From: Mycolicibacterium rhodesiae JS60
GTDB taxonomy: Bacteria > Actinomycetota > Actinomycetes > Mycobacteriales > Mycobacteriaceae
Assembly (NCBI GenBank): GCA_000230935.2
Contig: AGIQ01000005.1
Location: forward strand, 1-64,000
Reading direction: 5' to 3'
DNA: 64,000 nucleotides
Below the pieces are notes generated by a model. It made no database searches, was not told the DNA's origin, and saw nothing but the letters and a program-made list of their open reading frames with translations. Position numbers and translations under genes: made by a program. This document shows positions 47,308 to 56,442 of this stretch, piece by piece (positions within the stretch are counted from its first letter, which is position 1; each line of letters opens with the position of its first letter).

Positions 47308-48312
47308 CTAGCTCTTGCCATCCCCAGCGGGCTGTTCGAGGTACCACAGGTTCGCCCGGGCCCATTCGATGGTGCGGCGAATCCCTTCCTCCACATCGAC
47401 CTTCAGATGCCAGCCCAGCTGGCGCTGAGCCTTCGTCGAATCCGGGATTCGGCGGGGAATGTCTTCATAGCGGCCACCGAAATGCGCTGCCGTATCGACG
47501 GGTTCGGCACCCGACACACCCTCCACGCCGGCGATCTTGATCGCGAGATCGACCGCCTCGCGCATGGTTGTCTCCACCATGCTGCCGACGTTGAACGCCT
47601 CCCCGATCGCCGCATCGCTGTCGGCGGCCAGCAAGGTGCCGGCAACCGCGTCGTCGACGTAGGTGAAGCAGCGCGTCTGGTCGCCCGAGTCGTACAGCAA
47701 CGGCTGGCGGCCGTTGAGGATCCGGTGCACGGTCTGGGACACGACGAAGATCGGATTCTGGCGCGGCCCATACACGTTGAAGTAGCGGACCACCGTCACC
47801 GGCAGTCCGTGGGCGGCGTGCATGGCGAAGACCAGATGCTCGGCCATTCCCTTGCTGGTGCTGTAGCTCCAGCGCGCGGTCTTCGTCGAACCGAGGACAC
47901 GGTCGTGGTCCTCGGCCCACGGCGGGTTGGGGTTCTTGCCGAACACCTCGGAGGTGCTGGCGAATACCACCCGAATTCCATTGCGGTGGCTCAGTTCCAG
48001 GACATTGCGGGTCCCAATCACATTGACGTCGAGAACCTGAAGCGGATCGTTCATGTAGTTCTTGACCCCGACCACCGCGGCAAGGTGGTACACCGTGTCG
48101 ACATCGGGCGTCAGGGCCACTTCCAGTGCCGACAGGTCAGTGACATCGCCCTGGATGAACCGAAAGTTGGGATGGCTGTCGAATTCGATGCTGGTGTCAC
48201 GGGTGTTCTTCGCGAAGTCGAAAATGGTGACGTTGTCGCCCCGTTCCAGCAGCGCGGTCACCAAATGCGATCCGATGAAGCCGTAGCCGCCGGTCACGAC
48301 GACATTGGACAT
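47308..48312 (-). CDS. NAD-dependent nucleotide-sugar epimerase/decarboxylase (SDR)
   Basis: This is a 334-residue extended SDR. The Rossmann loop VTGGYGFIGSH is at residues 6-16, FASTSEVFG follows, and YSTSK (YxxxK) is near 150. ATG 48312 has AAAGAG upstream. The next gene upstream in the operon is an NDP-sugar 6-dehydrogenase (47 bases apart), so a UDP-uronic acid is the likely substrate; 4-epimerization or decarboxylation to a pentose are the main options. The exact reaction is not readable from the sequence. Confidence 0.83.
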   Translation of the reverse strand: MSNVVVTGGYGFIGSHLVTALLERGDNVTIFDFAKNTRDTSIEFDSHPNFRFIQGDVTDLSALEVALTPDVDTVYHLAAVVGVKNYMNDPLQVLDVNVIGTRNVLELSHRNGIRVVFASTSEVFGKNPNPPWAEDHDRVLGSTKTARWSYSTSKGMAEHLVFAMHAAHGLPVTVVRYFNVYGPRQNPIFVVSQTVHRILNGRQPLLYDSGDQTRCFTYVDDAVAGTLLAADSDAAIGEAFNVGSMVETTMREAVDLAIKIAGVEGVSGAEPVDTAAHFGGRYEDIPRRIPDSTKAQRQLGWHLKVDVEEGIRRTIEWARANLWYLEQPAGDGKS

Positions 48313-48359
48313 AGTTGCTCTTTCGTTCTCCGTACGGTGTGCGAATACCTGCCGGCCCC

Positions 48360-49742
48360 TTACCGGCCGATCCCCTTGTAGATGAACCCTGCCGCCCGCG
48401 CGGCCGCCGGGTCGAAGCTGTTGCGTCCGTCGAGAAATACGCAGCCATCGGCCGCGAGGTCTGCGAGGCGGACCAACGGAACCTGATGGAATTCCCGGTG
48501 CCCCGCAAGGACAACCAAGGCGTCGGCATCCTTGACCGCGGATTCGATATCCGGGCTCAGCGGAACCTTCGTCACCGTGTGCGCTTCCTCGTCCGGTACC
48601 CACGGGTCGTGGACGGACAGCTGGCAGCCCGACTCTTCAAGCAGCGCAACGACGTACTTCGTCGGGGTGAGCCGACAGTCGCCGGTGTTGTTCTTGAACG
48701 CGATGCCCAGGACGGCGATCTTGCTGTCCTCGATCGTCTTGCCTTGATCGGCCAGCAGCTGGGTGAGTAACCCGTAGGTGTAGCTGGGCATCGTGTCGTT
48801 GACGGTTCGAGACGTCTTTGGCACGTGCAGATCCAGCCCGACGGTCTCACCGAGGTGGTTGACGAACCACGGGTCCTTCGTCAGGCAGTAGCCGCCGACG
48901 CCCATGCTCGGCATCAGGATGTTGACGTTGTGGGTGCCCTTCGGCATCGAGTTGGCCGCGGCGATGACCTGCAGGACGTCCATGTCGAGACGGTCGCAGA
49001 CCTTGGCCAGTTCGTTGGCCATCGCGATGTTGAGGTCGATCCAGAGGTTGTCGGCGAGCTTCACCATTTCGGCGGTGCGCGGGTCCTCAACGATGATGGA
49101 TTCCAGGCCGAGGGCATGGCGCCAGAGCGTGGCGCAGCTGCGTGCACTGCGTTCATCGACGGCACCGACCACGACGGGAATCGAGGTCAGCTCCCGGATG
49201 GCCTGGCCTTCGGCCAACCGCTCGGGGCAGAACGCCAACCCGAAGTCGACCCCGGCCGTCAGCCCGGACACCTCTTCCAGGATCGGGCGAACGAGAGTCT
49301 CGGTGGTGTCGGGCGGAACCGTGCTCTTCAGAATGACGAGGTGGCCGGGGCGCAGGTGCTCGCCCACCGCCCGCGCCGCCGCTTTGATGTCGTCGACGAT
49401 GGGCTCATAGTCCGGGCCCAGCGGCGTACCGACGGTGACGATGACGAAGTCATTGTCGGCGATGACGCTGAAATCCGGGGTGGCGCGAAGCCGGCCGACC
49501 TTGACGCTTTCGGCGACCAGCTCACCGAGTCCTGGCTCGGGCACACTGGTGCGGCCCTGGTTGATCTCGTCGACGACGTTCTGGCGCACGTCGATGCCCG
49601 TCACCGGCCAGCCGCGGTCGGCCAGAACTGCGCCGATCACCGTGCCGATATAGCCGAAGCCGACAACCGCGATCCCGGACCGCATGCCGCGGACCAAGAG
49701 GTCGATCTCAGCATCGCTTCGCCCGAACGCGCCTCTAGCCAT
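48360..49742 (-). CDS. UDP-glucose/GDP-mannose dehydrogenase family protein, copy 1
   Basis: This is a 460-residue enzyme oxidizing C6 of a nucleotide sugar to the uronic acid with NAD. Seen: the Rossmann loop AVVGFGYIGTVIG near the N-terminus, VTVGTPLGPDYEP, KSTVPPDTTE, FCPERLAEG, and the catalytic Cys in GGYCLTKD near residue 284; the C-terminal UDP-binding domain contains VLGIAFKNNTGDCRLTP. The FCPERLAEG/GGYCLTKD combination is of the WecC/UgdH type. ATG 49742 is preferred over TTG 49763 because AGGA lies six bases upstream. Second gene of a minus-strand operon beginning at 51144. Confidence 0.88.
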   Translation of the reverse strand: MARGAFGRSDAEIDLLVRGMRSGIAVVGFGYIGTVIGAVLADRGWPVTGIDVRQNVVDEINQGRTSVPEPGLGELVAESVKVGRLRATPDFSVIADNDFVIVTVGTPLGPDYEPIVDDIKAAARAVGEHLRPGHLVILKSTVPPDTTETLVRPILEEVSGLTAGVDFGLAFCPERLAEGQAIRELTSIPVVVGAVDERSARSCATLWRHALGLESIIVEDPRTAEMVKLADNLWIDLNIAMANELAKVCDRLDMDVLQVIAAANSMPKGTHNVNILMPSMGVGGYCLTKDPWFVNHLGETVGLDLHVPKTSRTVNDTMPSYTYGLLTQLLADQGKTIEDSKIAVLGIAFKNNTGDCRLTPTKYVVALLEESGCQLSVHDPWVPDEEAHTVTKVPLSPDIESAVKDADALVVLAGHREFHQVPLVRLADLAADGCVFLDGRNSFDPAAARAAGFIYKGIGR

Positions 49743-49875
49743 TGCCGTTCCTAGCCCCTTCAACTACCCCGTGCGCGTCCTGGATTGAACCGGGCCTCAC
49801 GACCAGCGGGTCGCTGCGCAGCCTAATCCAATATTGACGCCGTCGACCCGAAATTCGGGCGGCTGGCGAAAGTGA

Positions 49876-51144
49876 TCAGGCGCGGCACTTCAGGCGTGCA
49901 AATTCCTCCACCCGGTCAGCTGCAGCAACGACCGCGTCGTCACGCGTCGTCATCTGCGGGGCGATCTCGCGGGCTCGCGCCGCATATTCCGGCGTCAGAA
50001 TCCGGTGCAAGTCTTTCACCAGCGATTTCTCGCTGGTGGTCGAGAAGCGGCGCCCTGCCCCGACCTTGAGCCGTTTCAGCTGAGCCGCGAAAAACGGCTG
50101 GTCAGGCAGCGTCCAGAGCACCAGCTGAGGGACTCCCGCGCGCAGGCAGGCGGCCAGCGTTCCCGAGCCGCCGTGGTGAACCACCGCGCGGCACGTCCGG
50201 AAGATCGTCGCGTAGTTGACCTGGCCGACCACCTTCACGTGGTCGTACTGCGGGACGTTGCCGTAGTCGGTACCGCCCGCGCCGACGATCGCGCGCTCCC
50301 CCAACCGGGCGCACGCTGCGGCGATCATCGCGATCGTCTCGGCAGGCGATCCGATCGGGACGCTGCCGAAGCCGAAGAAAATCGGCGGCGTCCCGTCGGC
50401 GATCCACGCTGCCACCTCCGCATCGGACTCGGTCGGTGACGCCATCGCCAGGGCGCCGACGAATGGCCGCTGCCCGTCCCATTTGCGCCATTCGCCCACC
50501 AAGCGGGGAAACACCAACTGGTCGTAAGCCTGGATTTCCAGCGAACTCCGATTGGCGATGCGGCGCGAGGCGGGACCGGTGGCATTCGGCAGCCCTAATT
50601 CGCGGCGCTGTGCATCCTCACCCTTGCGGGTCCCGCGCCACGCGGTCCACTCGTTGACCGTCATCGCCACGCGGCTCAGCCGAGCCGGCAACAGCGGCAG
50701 AAGCTGCCCGTGGACCCGGTAGGGAAAGTAGTGCAGTGTGACCAGTGGAATGTCATGGGCCTCCGCGACATTGGCGGCCGGCTGCTCGAATATCAACCCG
50801 GTGAGTAGCAGGTCAGCGCCCGCAGCCACCGAATCCAGGGTCCTGGTCATCTCCGCCCAGCACTGTTCGGCGAATTGCGCGGTTTCGCTGGCCATCCTGT
50901 TGAGTTCCTTGAGCTTCCAGGGAGTGCGGCCGTACACCGTGAAATATCGCCACTGCAGCTCCAGGACGTCGTTGGAATCCAGTCCGTAGGCAACCGCGGG
51001 CAGCCCGGCTGCCTCGGCGAATCCAACGAGGTTAGGCGGGACGGCCATGCGGATGTCATGTCCTCTGCGCAGCAGCTCGCGACCGACAACAACCGCCGGC
51101 TCGATGTCGCCACGGCCGCCATAGCTGGACAGGACAAACTTCAT
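49876..51144 (-). CDS. GT1-family glycosyltransferase (Gtf-like), third of three
   Basis: This is a 422-residue GT-B enzyme beginning MKFVLSSYGGRGDIEP at ATG 51144. The donor-side motifs are FGFGSVPIGSPAET and VVHHGGSGTLAACLRAG followed by LPDQPFFA, with DQ retained. It is closest in plan to the gene at 46022. First gene of the minus-strand sugar operon; 121 bases separate it from the divergent membrane protein. Likely adds one of the deoxysugar or uronic-acid-derived sugars to the lipopeptide or another surface glycolipid. Confidence 0.87.
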   Translation of the reverse strand: MKFVLSSYGGRGDIEPAVVVGRELLRRGHDIRMAVPPNLVGFAEAAGLPAVAYGLDSNDVLELQWRYFTVYGRTPWKLKELNRMASETAQFAEQCWAEMTRTLDSVAAGADLLLTGLIFEQPAANVAEAHDIPLVTLHYFPYRVHGQLLPLLPARLSRVAMTVNEWTAWRGTRKGEDAQRRELGLPNATGPASRRIANRSSLEIQAYDQLVFPRLVGEWRKWDGQRPFVGALAMASPTESDAEVAAWIADGTPPIFFGFGSVPIGSPAETIAMIAAACARLGERAIVGAGGTDYGNVPQYDHVKVVGQVNYATIFRTCRAVVHHGGSGTLAACLRAGVPQLVLWTLPDQPFFAAQLKRLKVGAGRRFSTTSEKSLVKDLHRILTPEYAARAREIAPQMTTRDDAVVAAADRVEEFARLKCRA

Positions 51145-51252
51145 CGCGAATTCTGGCCTTTCGGTTGTCCCGCGAGCGCACCGCTGGGAGCAACGGCCAT
51201 TATTACCGGATTCTCGACGGTCAAGAGAGCGTTCGCCACGAGCAAAGATTGA

Positions 51253-51258
51253 TATCTT
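51253..51258 (+). promoter_or_regulatory. -10 box TATCTT for a probably leaderless membrane-protein mRNA
   Basis: TATCTT matches TAnnnT and is followed by exactly seven bases and then ATG 51266. No ribosome site is present, so a leaderless transcript starting at that ATG is likely. This also argues for ATG 51266 over the TTG at 51257, which overlaps the box. Confidence 0.5.
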
Positions 51259-51265
51259 GCGGCCC

Positions 51266-53536
51266 ATGACAACCATGACGGAAGCACCAGCGGGAACGCT
51301 GACCAAGGCGAGACGATGGTGGTCGACAACGTCGTGGGGTGCGGCCTGGTGGCAACAAGGTCTTGCGGCCGCGATCGCGGCCTTCGTGTTCTGGCCACAA
51401 GCATCCGTCGATCCGGCTGCCGGAGTCGATTCGTCCTGGCAGGCCGGGCTCGCGCTGGCCCGGACGCAGGACATCGACTGGGGGCGCGATCTCGTCTTCA
51501 CCTACGGCCCATGGGGGTTCCTGCAGACCAACGCCTACTACACGTACGGCCAGTCACTGCTCGCGACGATCTATCAGCCGATCATCGTCGCCGCTCTGTT
51601 CCTGGGCATCGCGGCGGCGCTGCGACAGCGCCGCGCCCCACTACCGTCGTTGGTCGGGGCCTTAGTCGTCACCGGCGTCGTGGCGCTCATCCATACCGGA
51701 CACGGGTCGGCGTCGGGTCTGCAATATCCCGAATTGGCCGCTCTCGGGGCGTTCGCATGGGCGGCCGTTCCACTGCTCCAGCAGGACGCCAAGCGCTCGA
51801 CCGTATGGCGCACCGCCCTGGGAATCAGCGTGGCCGCCGGTTTCCAACTGCTGATCAAGCTGAACATCGGTCTCACCATGCTGGCGATCGCGCTCGCCCT
51901 GTCGATCCTTGTCGACTGGCGGGCTTTCGCCCGCCACGCTGCAGCAATCGGGGCATTCGCCGTATCGGTCGTCATCTGGTGGGTCGCTTCCGGTCAGCAC
52001 CTGAGTGAGCTGGCCACCTGGCTCACCTTCAGTGCCGCCGAGGCTTCCGGCTACAGCGAAGGGATGGCATTCGCGGCGAACAAATACACCGACGCCGCCG
52101 CGGTTGTCGGACTTGTCTGGATCGCAGTGCTCGTACTGACATACTTGCGTGGCGGCCCGCAAATCCCACGCCGCCTGGTGTTACTAGCCGGGCTGGCCAG
52201 TGTCTTCGGCCTGAAGACGGCCCTCGGACGAAGCGACGACTGGCATTTCTATGTTTTGCTCGGCATCGTCATAGTTGCGGGGGCCATCATTCCGTTCGCC
52301 AAGATCCCGTATCGTACGTTTGTCACCGTGATCGCCTTGATGGTCGTCGTCCAACTCGGCGCAGAATTCGCGCAATCACGCGCAGCCGGGATCTACGGCA
52401 ACGATCGTATCTCGTTGGCGCTCAACGCACCCCGACAGGTGATCGACCGTCTGGTCACGCTCACCGTCCCGGACCGCCTCGATCAACGCATCGAGCAAGC
52501 CAAAGCTCGCCAGCGTGCGCTCTTCGCGATCCCGGATCGATTCATCAAGGAAATCGCATCGGCCACCGTGCATGTCGACCCTGTCCACACCTCGGCCGCA
52601 TGGGCTTACAACTTTTCCTGGCAGCCGGTGCCCGTGTTTCAGACATATGCGGCGTACACACCTGAACTCGACGGCCTGAACGCTGAAAAGCTCTCCGCCG
52701 GACCACAATTCGTGTTGTCTCGGCTGTCGCCCACCTCCCCGTCCATAGGGGCCAACGACGGCCGTCTCGGGGTCCAGGAGTCTCCTCGCTATTCCCGCGC
52801 GCTGCTCTGCGACTACATGGTGAAAGGCGTGGAGAACGGCTGGGTACTTTTCGAACACAGCAACTCGCGCTGCGGGCCGCTCACCCCGCTCTCGGAAGCC
52901 ACTGTCAGCGACGGTAAGCAGATCACCATCCCGGCTCCCAGCGGGCCCGACAAAGCCGTATTGGTGGGCATCGACCTCGAACCGACTCTCGCCGACCGGC
53001 TCTTTCAAGGGGCGCTCGCGCCGGTGTTCGTCCCAACGGTCACGCTCGACGGCGTTATCTATCGTCTCATCGCCGCCAATGCCGCCGAGCCATTCCTGGT
53101 CTCCACCCCCCCGGGCGCCGACGGTACCAATTTGCAGGTCAACGCCCACACGATCGGCGTAGGCCGAGTGGCTCCGGGGTTCGGGTACAGCGGCGCCACT
53201 GCACGACTGAGGTTCTATGAGATGTCAGTGGCATCACTGCCGCCTTCGGCGCCGACCTCCCCGGTGACGGGGGGAACCGTTGTCGACGCGAACGGGAACT
53301 GGCAACCTTCCATCGGATTGGACGGCGTCTATGCCGTGCAAGTGGATATCTTGACGGGCCGCTATCGCAATTCCGGTGGCAAGGACTGTCGCTGGGCCCG
53401 GCTGGCCAATCGCGATGGTCACGATGTCGTCGAGAGCGGCGGCGGAAACGACCCACAAGTGGTGACGATTCAGCCGTCCGACGTCGCATTCCGGACCCAG
53501 AACTGTGGAACCTGGCAGGCGGTACCCAAAGGTTGA
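51266..53536 (+). CDS. Large polytopic membrane protein, possible GT-C-type transferase
   Basis: This is a 756-residue protein. Residues about 20-385 hold roughly ten hydrophobic segments; residues about 390-756 form a long extracytoplasmic domain. Between the first two membrane segments lies DPAAGVDSSWQAGLALARTQ, then FTYGPWGFLQTN, an arrangement like the first periplasmic loop of GT-C transferases, which carries the catalytic Asp. I do not recognise the family firmly. It is convergent with a GtrA protein, repeating the arrangement at 57847/59712, which supports a role in sugar transfer outside the membrane. The start is ATG 51266, based on the leaderless promoter spacing. Confidence 0.7.
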   Translation: MTTMTEAPAGTLTKARRWWSTTSWGAAWWQQGLAAAIAAFVFWPQASVDPAAGVDSSWQAGLALARTQDIDWGRDLVFTYGPWGFLQTNAYYTYGQSLLATIYQPIIVAALFLGIAAALRQRRAPLPSLVGALVVTGVVALIHTGHGSASGLQYPELAALGAFAWAAVPLLQQDAKRSTVWRTALGISVAAGFQLLIKLNIGLTMLAIALALSILVDWRAFARHAAAIGAFAVSVVIWWVASGQHLSELATWLTFSAAEASGYSEGMAFAANKYTDAAAVVGLVWIAVLVLTYLRGGPQIPRRLVLLAGLASVFGLKTALGRSDDWHFYVLLGIVIVAGAIIPFAKIPYRTFVTVIALMVVVQLGAEFAQSRAAGIYGNDRISLALNAPRQVIDRLVTLTVPDRLDQRIEQAKARQRALFAIPDRFIKEIASATVHVDPVHTSAAWAYNFSWQPVPVFQTYAAYTPELDGLNAEKLSAGPQFVLSRLSPTSPSIGANDGRLGVQESPRYSRALLCDYMVKGVENGWVLFEHSNSRCGPLTPLSEATVSDGKQITIPAPSGPDKAVLVGIDLEPTLADRLFQGALAPVFVPTVTLDGVIYRLIAANAAEPFLVSTPPGADGTNLQVNAHTIGVGRVAPGFGYSGATARLRFYEMSVASLPPSAPTSPVTGGTVVDANGNWQPSIGLDGVYAVQVDILTGRYRNSGGKDCRWARLANRDGHDVVESGGGNDPQVVTIQPSDVAFRTQNCGTWQAVPKG

Positions 53537-53543
53537 CGTTAGG

Positions 53544-53565
53544 TCCCGGCGTCCTCAGACCGGGA
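53544..53565. terminator. Possible hairpin between convergent membrane-protein genes
   Basis: TCCCGG (53544-53549) and CCGGGA (53560-53565) form a six-base stem with a ten-base loop, lying across the stop of the GtrA gene and just after the stop of the membrane protein. No U-tract is seen. Confidence 0.3.
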
Positions 53566-54049
53566 GCTCGCCGATCGTGTCTTCGGCTCGTTCAGGATTG
53601 TCTCCCGCGAGCTTGAAGAGCCATCGGTCCAAGACCAGGAATCGGCCCACCCAGACGATGCCCAATCCGGTCAGTTGGGCGGCGAACACCGCTATCCCCC
53701 GGACGACGGTCGATTCATCGACCGTCGCGTTCTCGACCAAGTGCGTGAAGAGGGTCGCCAGCGCAACCCCCAGCATCACCGCTACCCAGAACACGAGCAT
53801 CTGGCTGCGCAGATTCTCGCGCGAGGTCACGCGCCACACGAAGTGCTTGTTGGCAAAGAAGTTCGGCACTGTCACGATCGCGGCCTGCAACAGCGAGGCT
53901 GCCGTGTAGTTGTGCAGCCAGAGGCCCAGGACCTGCAGCAGGATCTGGCCGACGGGAACGAAGACCACCGATACGGCGGCATACCGCAACTTCTTCTGGG
54001 TTTCCCCGGTGCCCATGCCAACGGCGCGGCCCACCCGCGAAAGGACCAC
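53555..54049 (-). CDS. GtrA-family membrane protein, copy 1
   Basis: This is a 164-residue protein with four hydrophobic helices (about 23-45, 50-70, 85-110 and 120-145) and the central FFANKHFVWRV, which resembles the conserved N(K)xxxxF(R)W region of GtrA. GtrA proteins are thought to flip polyprenyl-phosphate-linked sugars. GTG 54049 is the first start; ATG 54016 is an alternative. It is divergent from the dehydrogenase at 54215 and convergent with the membrane protein at 51266. Confidence 0.8.
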   Translation of the reverse strand: MVLSRVGRAVGMGTGETQKKLRYAAVSVVFVPVGQILLQVLGLWLHNYTAASLLQAAIVTVPNFFANKHFVWRVTSRENLRSQMLVFWVAVMLGVALATLFTHLVENATVDESTVVRGIAVFAAQLTGLGIVWVGRFLVLDRWLFKLAGDNPERAEDTIGELPV

Positions 54050-54089
54050 GTTCAGCCTAGATGCCGACGATCAGAACCCATGTACGCCG

Positions 54090-54109
54090 AATTTACTCAA
54101 TGGTAAATT
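54090..54109. promoter_or_regulatory. AT-rich palindrome in divergent promoter region
   Basis: AATTTAC-TCAATG-GTAAATT has perfect seven-base arms and a six-base centre. It lies 41 bases upstream of the GtrA start and 105 bases upstream of the dehydrogenase start. Such an AT-rich dyad is conspicuous in this GC-rich DNA and looks like an operator for a dimeric regulator. A plausible -10 for the plus-strand operon is TACATT at 54162-54167. Confidence 0.45.
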
Positions 54110-54214
54110 GAACCGCAGCCAATACCAGCAAAACACCGACATGTAGCGGCTGGGTGGGCTATACATTGTGCGCGCCAGGCAGGCGTGCAAACAGACCTAT
54201 GCGGGGGCCACGGT

Positions 54215-55426
54215 ATGCCGGCTGCACCACCGGAATTCGAGTTCGACGTCTGCGTCGTCGGTGGATGTGGCCACGTCGGCCTGCCACTGGCGATAGTAAT
54301 GGCTCATCGCGAACTGCGCGTCGCGATCGACGACATCGACGCCAACGCGGTCGACCTGGTACGCGCCGGCCGGATGCCATTCATGGAAGAGAAGGCCGAG
54401 CCCATGCTCGGCGAGGTTATCAACCGGAACCTGACCGTCGCCGACGACCCGACACTGATCTCACGATCCCGCGTCGTCGTCGTCGTCATCGGCACTCCGG
54501 TCGACGAGCACCTAAACCCGACGTTCCACAAGATCCATCGGTTCTTCGTGGACATGCTGCCGCACCTGGTCGATGGCCAGACCCTCATCCTGCGCAGCAC
54601 CGTCTATCCGGGAACCACAGAAAAAGTTGACCAACTGTTGCGCGCATCGGGGCGGAAGGTCCATGTCGCCTTCTGCCCCGAGCGGATCGCCCAGGGCAAC
54701 GCGATTCGCGAACTCGTCGAGTTGCCGCAGATCGTCGCGGGCTGCGATGACGAAGCGTCGGCCGTGGCGACCGAGCTCTTCAGCAAGATCGCGCCATCGA
54801 CGCTGCCGATGCGGCCGGTGGAGGCTGAACTGACGAAGATCTTCGCCAACGTCTGGCGCTACATCCAGTTCGCGACGGCCAACCAGTTCTTCATGATCGC
54901 CACCGATTATGGACTGGACTTCTACCAGATCTACGAGGCCCTCACCCGCGACTATCCGAGGATGGCGGGCCTGCCCAAGAGTGGATTCGCCGCGGGGCCT
55001 TGCCTTTTCAAGGACACAATGCAACTTGCGGCGGCCACCGAGTCGCGGTTCATGCTGGGGCATTCGGCGATGCTGATCAATGAGGGGCTGCCCGATTTCG
55101 TGGTGCAGCAGATGAAGCTGCACCATCCGCTGAAGGATCTGACGGTGGGCATCCTCGGCATGGCGTTCAAGGGCGATATCGACGACGCGCGGGAATCACT
55201 GTCCTACAAACTGCGGAAGATCCTCGAGTATGAGGCGGCGGCGGTGTTGTGCACCGATCCCTACGTGGAGGACTCCCGGTTGCTCCCCCTCGATGAGGTA
55301 CTTCGACGGTCGGATCTCCTCATCCTCGGGGCGCCGCACAGCGACTATCGGGCACTGGCCATCCCCGACGACAAGCCGGTGATCGACGTGTGGAACTTCT
55401 TTGGAAAGGGAGCGCAGCTTACGTGA
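54215..55426 (+). CDS. UDP-glucose/GDP-mannose dehydrogenase family protein, copy 2
   Basis: This is a 403-residue NDP-sugar 6-dehydrogenase. Seen: CVVGGCGHVGLPLA near residues 12-25, VVIGTPVDEHLNP, RSTVYPGTTEKV, FCPERIAQGNAIRE, and the catalytic Cys in GPCLFKD near 263. It is shorter than copy 1 and has a different nucleotide loop (GGCGHVG). ATG 54215 is chosen because GGGGG lies close upstream; GTG 54185 is an alternative. It is first in a tight plus-strand operon whose genes overlap by one to four bases through to 59715. The directly following SDR suggests a second UDP-uronic acid branch. Confidence 0.87.
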   Translation: MPAAPPEFEFDVCVVGGCGHVGLPLAIVMAHRELRVAIDDIDANAVDLVRAGRMPFMEEKAEPMLGEVINRNLTVADDPTLISRSRVVVVVIGTPVDEHLNPTFHKIHRFFVDMLPHLVDGQTLILRSTVYPGTTEKVDQLLRASGRKVHVAFCPERIAQGNAIRELVELPQIVAGCDDEASAVATELFSKIAPSTLPMRPVEAELTKIFANVWRYIQFATANQFFMIATDYGLDFYQIYEALTRDYPRMAGLPKSGFAAGPCLFKDTMQLAAATESRFMLGHSAMLINEGLPDFVVQQMKLHHPLKDLTVGILGMAFKGDIDDARESLSYKLRKILEYEAAAVLCTDPYVEDSRLLPLDEVLRRSDLLILGAPHSDYRALAIPDDKPVIDVWNFFGKGAQLT

Positions 55427-56442
55427 GGATTCTCGTGACTGGTTCGGCCGGTTTCATCGCCGGCTACCTGGTGGAAGAGTTGCTTGCCAACGGGTATGAG
55501 GTCGTCGGTTTGGACAACTACTCCAAATACGGGCCGGTCGAGCGGGCGTTCGAGTCGAATCCGAGCTATACCGGCGTCGAGGGCGATGCGAAAGATGTTG
55601 CACTGCTGAAGGAACTACTCGACAGCTGCGATCACCTGGTCGCGGGAGCGGCGATCATCGGCGGTATCTCGCTGTTCCACGAGCTGGCCTACGACCTGCT
55701 CTCGGAAAACGAGCGCATCACTGCGTCGACCTTCGACGCGGCCATTTGGGCGCACCGCAACTCCTCTCTGCGCAAGATCACCGTCGTCTCGTCGTCGATG
55801 GTCTACGAGAGCACGTCGAGCTACCCGACTCCAGAGGGTGAGCAACGACGTTGTCCGCCACCGGAATCGACATACGGGTTCCAGAAATTGGCCACCGAAT
55901 ACTTCGCCCAGGGGGCGTGGGAGCAGTACCAGCTGCCGTATACGATCGTGCGCCCGTTCAACTGCATCGGCATAGGCGAAAAGCGTGCCCTATGTGACCG
56001 CGAGATCATGTCGGGCAATGTCCGGCTGGCAATGAGCCATGTGGTTCCGGACCTGGTCCAGAAGGTACTCAAGGGCCAGGACCCGCTGCACATACTCGGT
56101 GACGGCGACCAGGTTCGTCATTACACCTATGGCGGCGACCTGGCCCGCGGCATCCGTCTGGCAATCGAGTCCGATGCGGCCCACAATGAGGACTTCAACC
56201 TCTCGACCGCGACCTCGACGACCGTTCACGAGCTCGCCGAGGTGATCTGGCGCAAGATCAAAGGTGACACCCCACTTCGGATCACCAGCGACGATCCGTT
56301 TCCCTACGACGTGCAGCGCCGGGTCCCCGATGTCCAAAAGGCCATGGATACATTGGGTTTCAAGGCCACGACGTCGCTGGACGAAGCTCTCGACGAGATC
56401 ATCCCGTGGATCGGGAGCCAGATCGAATTGGGCGGCATTTGA
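55423..56442 (+). CDS. NAD-dependent sugar epimerase/dehydratase (SDR)
   Basis: This is a 339-residue extended SDR. Its Rossmann loop is VTGSAGFIAGY, where the last Gly of the usual GxxGxxG is Ala. SSSMVYE and YGFQK (YxxxK, near residue 151) are the catalytic parts. GTG 55423 overlaps the dehydrogenase stop (GTGA), with GGGAG about eleven bases upstream. It probably acts on the uronic-acid sugar nucleotide made by the preceding enzyme, or on a related NDP-sugar; the reaction is not fixed. Confidence 0.82.
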   Translation: MRILVTGSAGFIAGYLVEELLANGYEVVGLDNYSKYGPVERAFESNPSYTGVEGDAKDVALLKELLDSCDHLVAGAAIIGGISLFHELAYDLLSENERITASTFDAAIWAHRNSSLRKITVVSSSMVYESTSSYPTPEGEQRRCPPPESTYGFQKLATEYFAQGAWEQYQLPYTIVRPFNCIGIGEKRALCDREIMSGNVRLAMSHVVPDLVQKVLKGQDPLHILGDGDQVRHYTYGGDLARGIRLAIESDAAHNEDFNLSTATSTTVHELAEVIWRKIKGDTPLRITSDDPFPYDVQRRVPDVQKAMDTLGFKATTSLDEALDEIIPWIGSQIELGGI

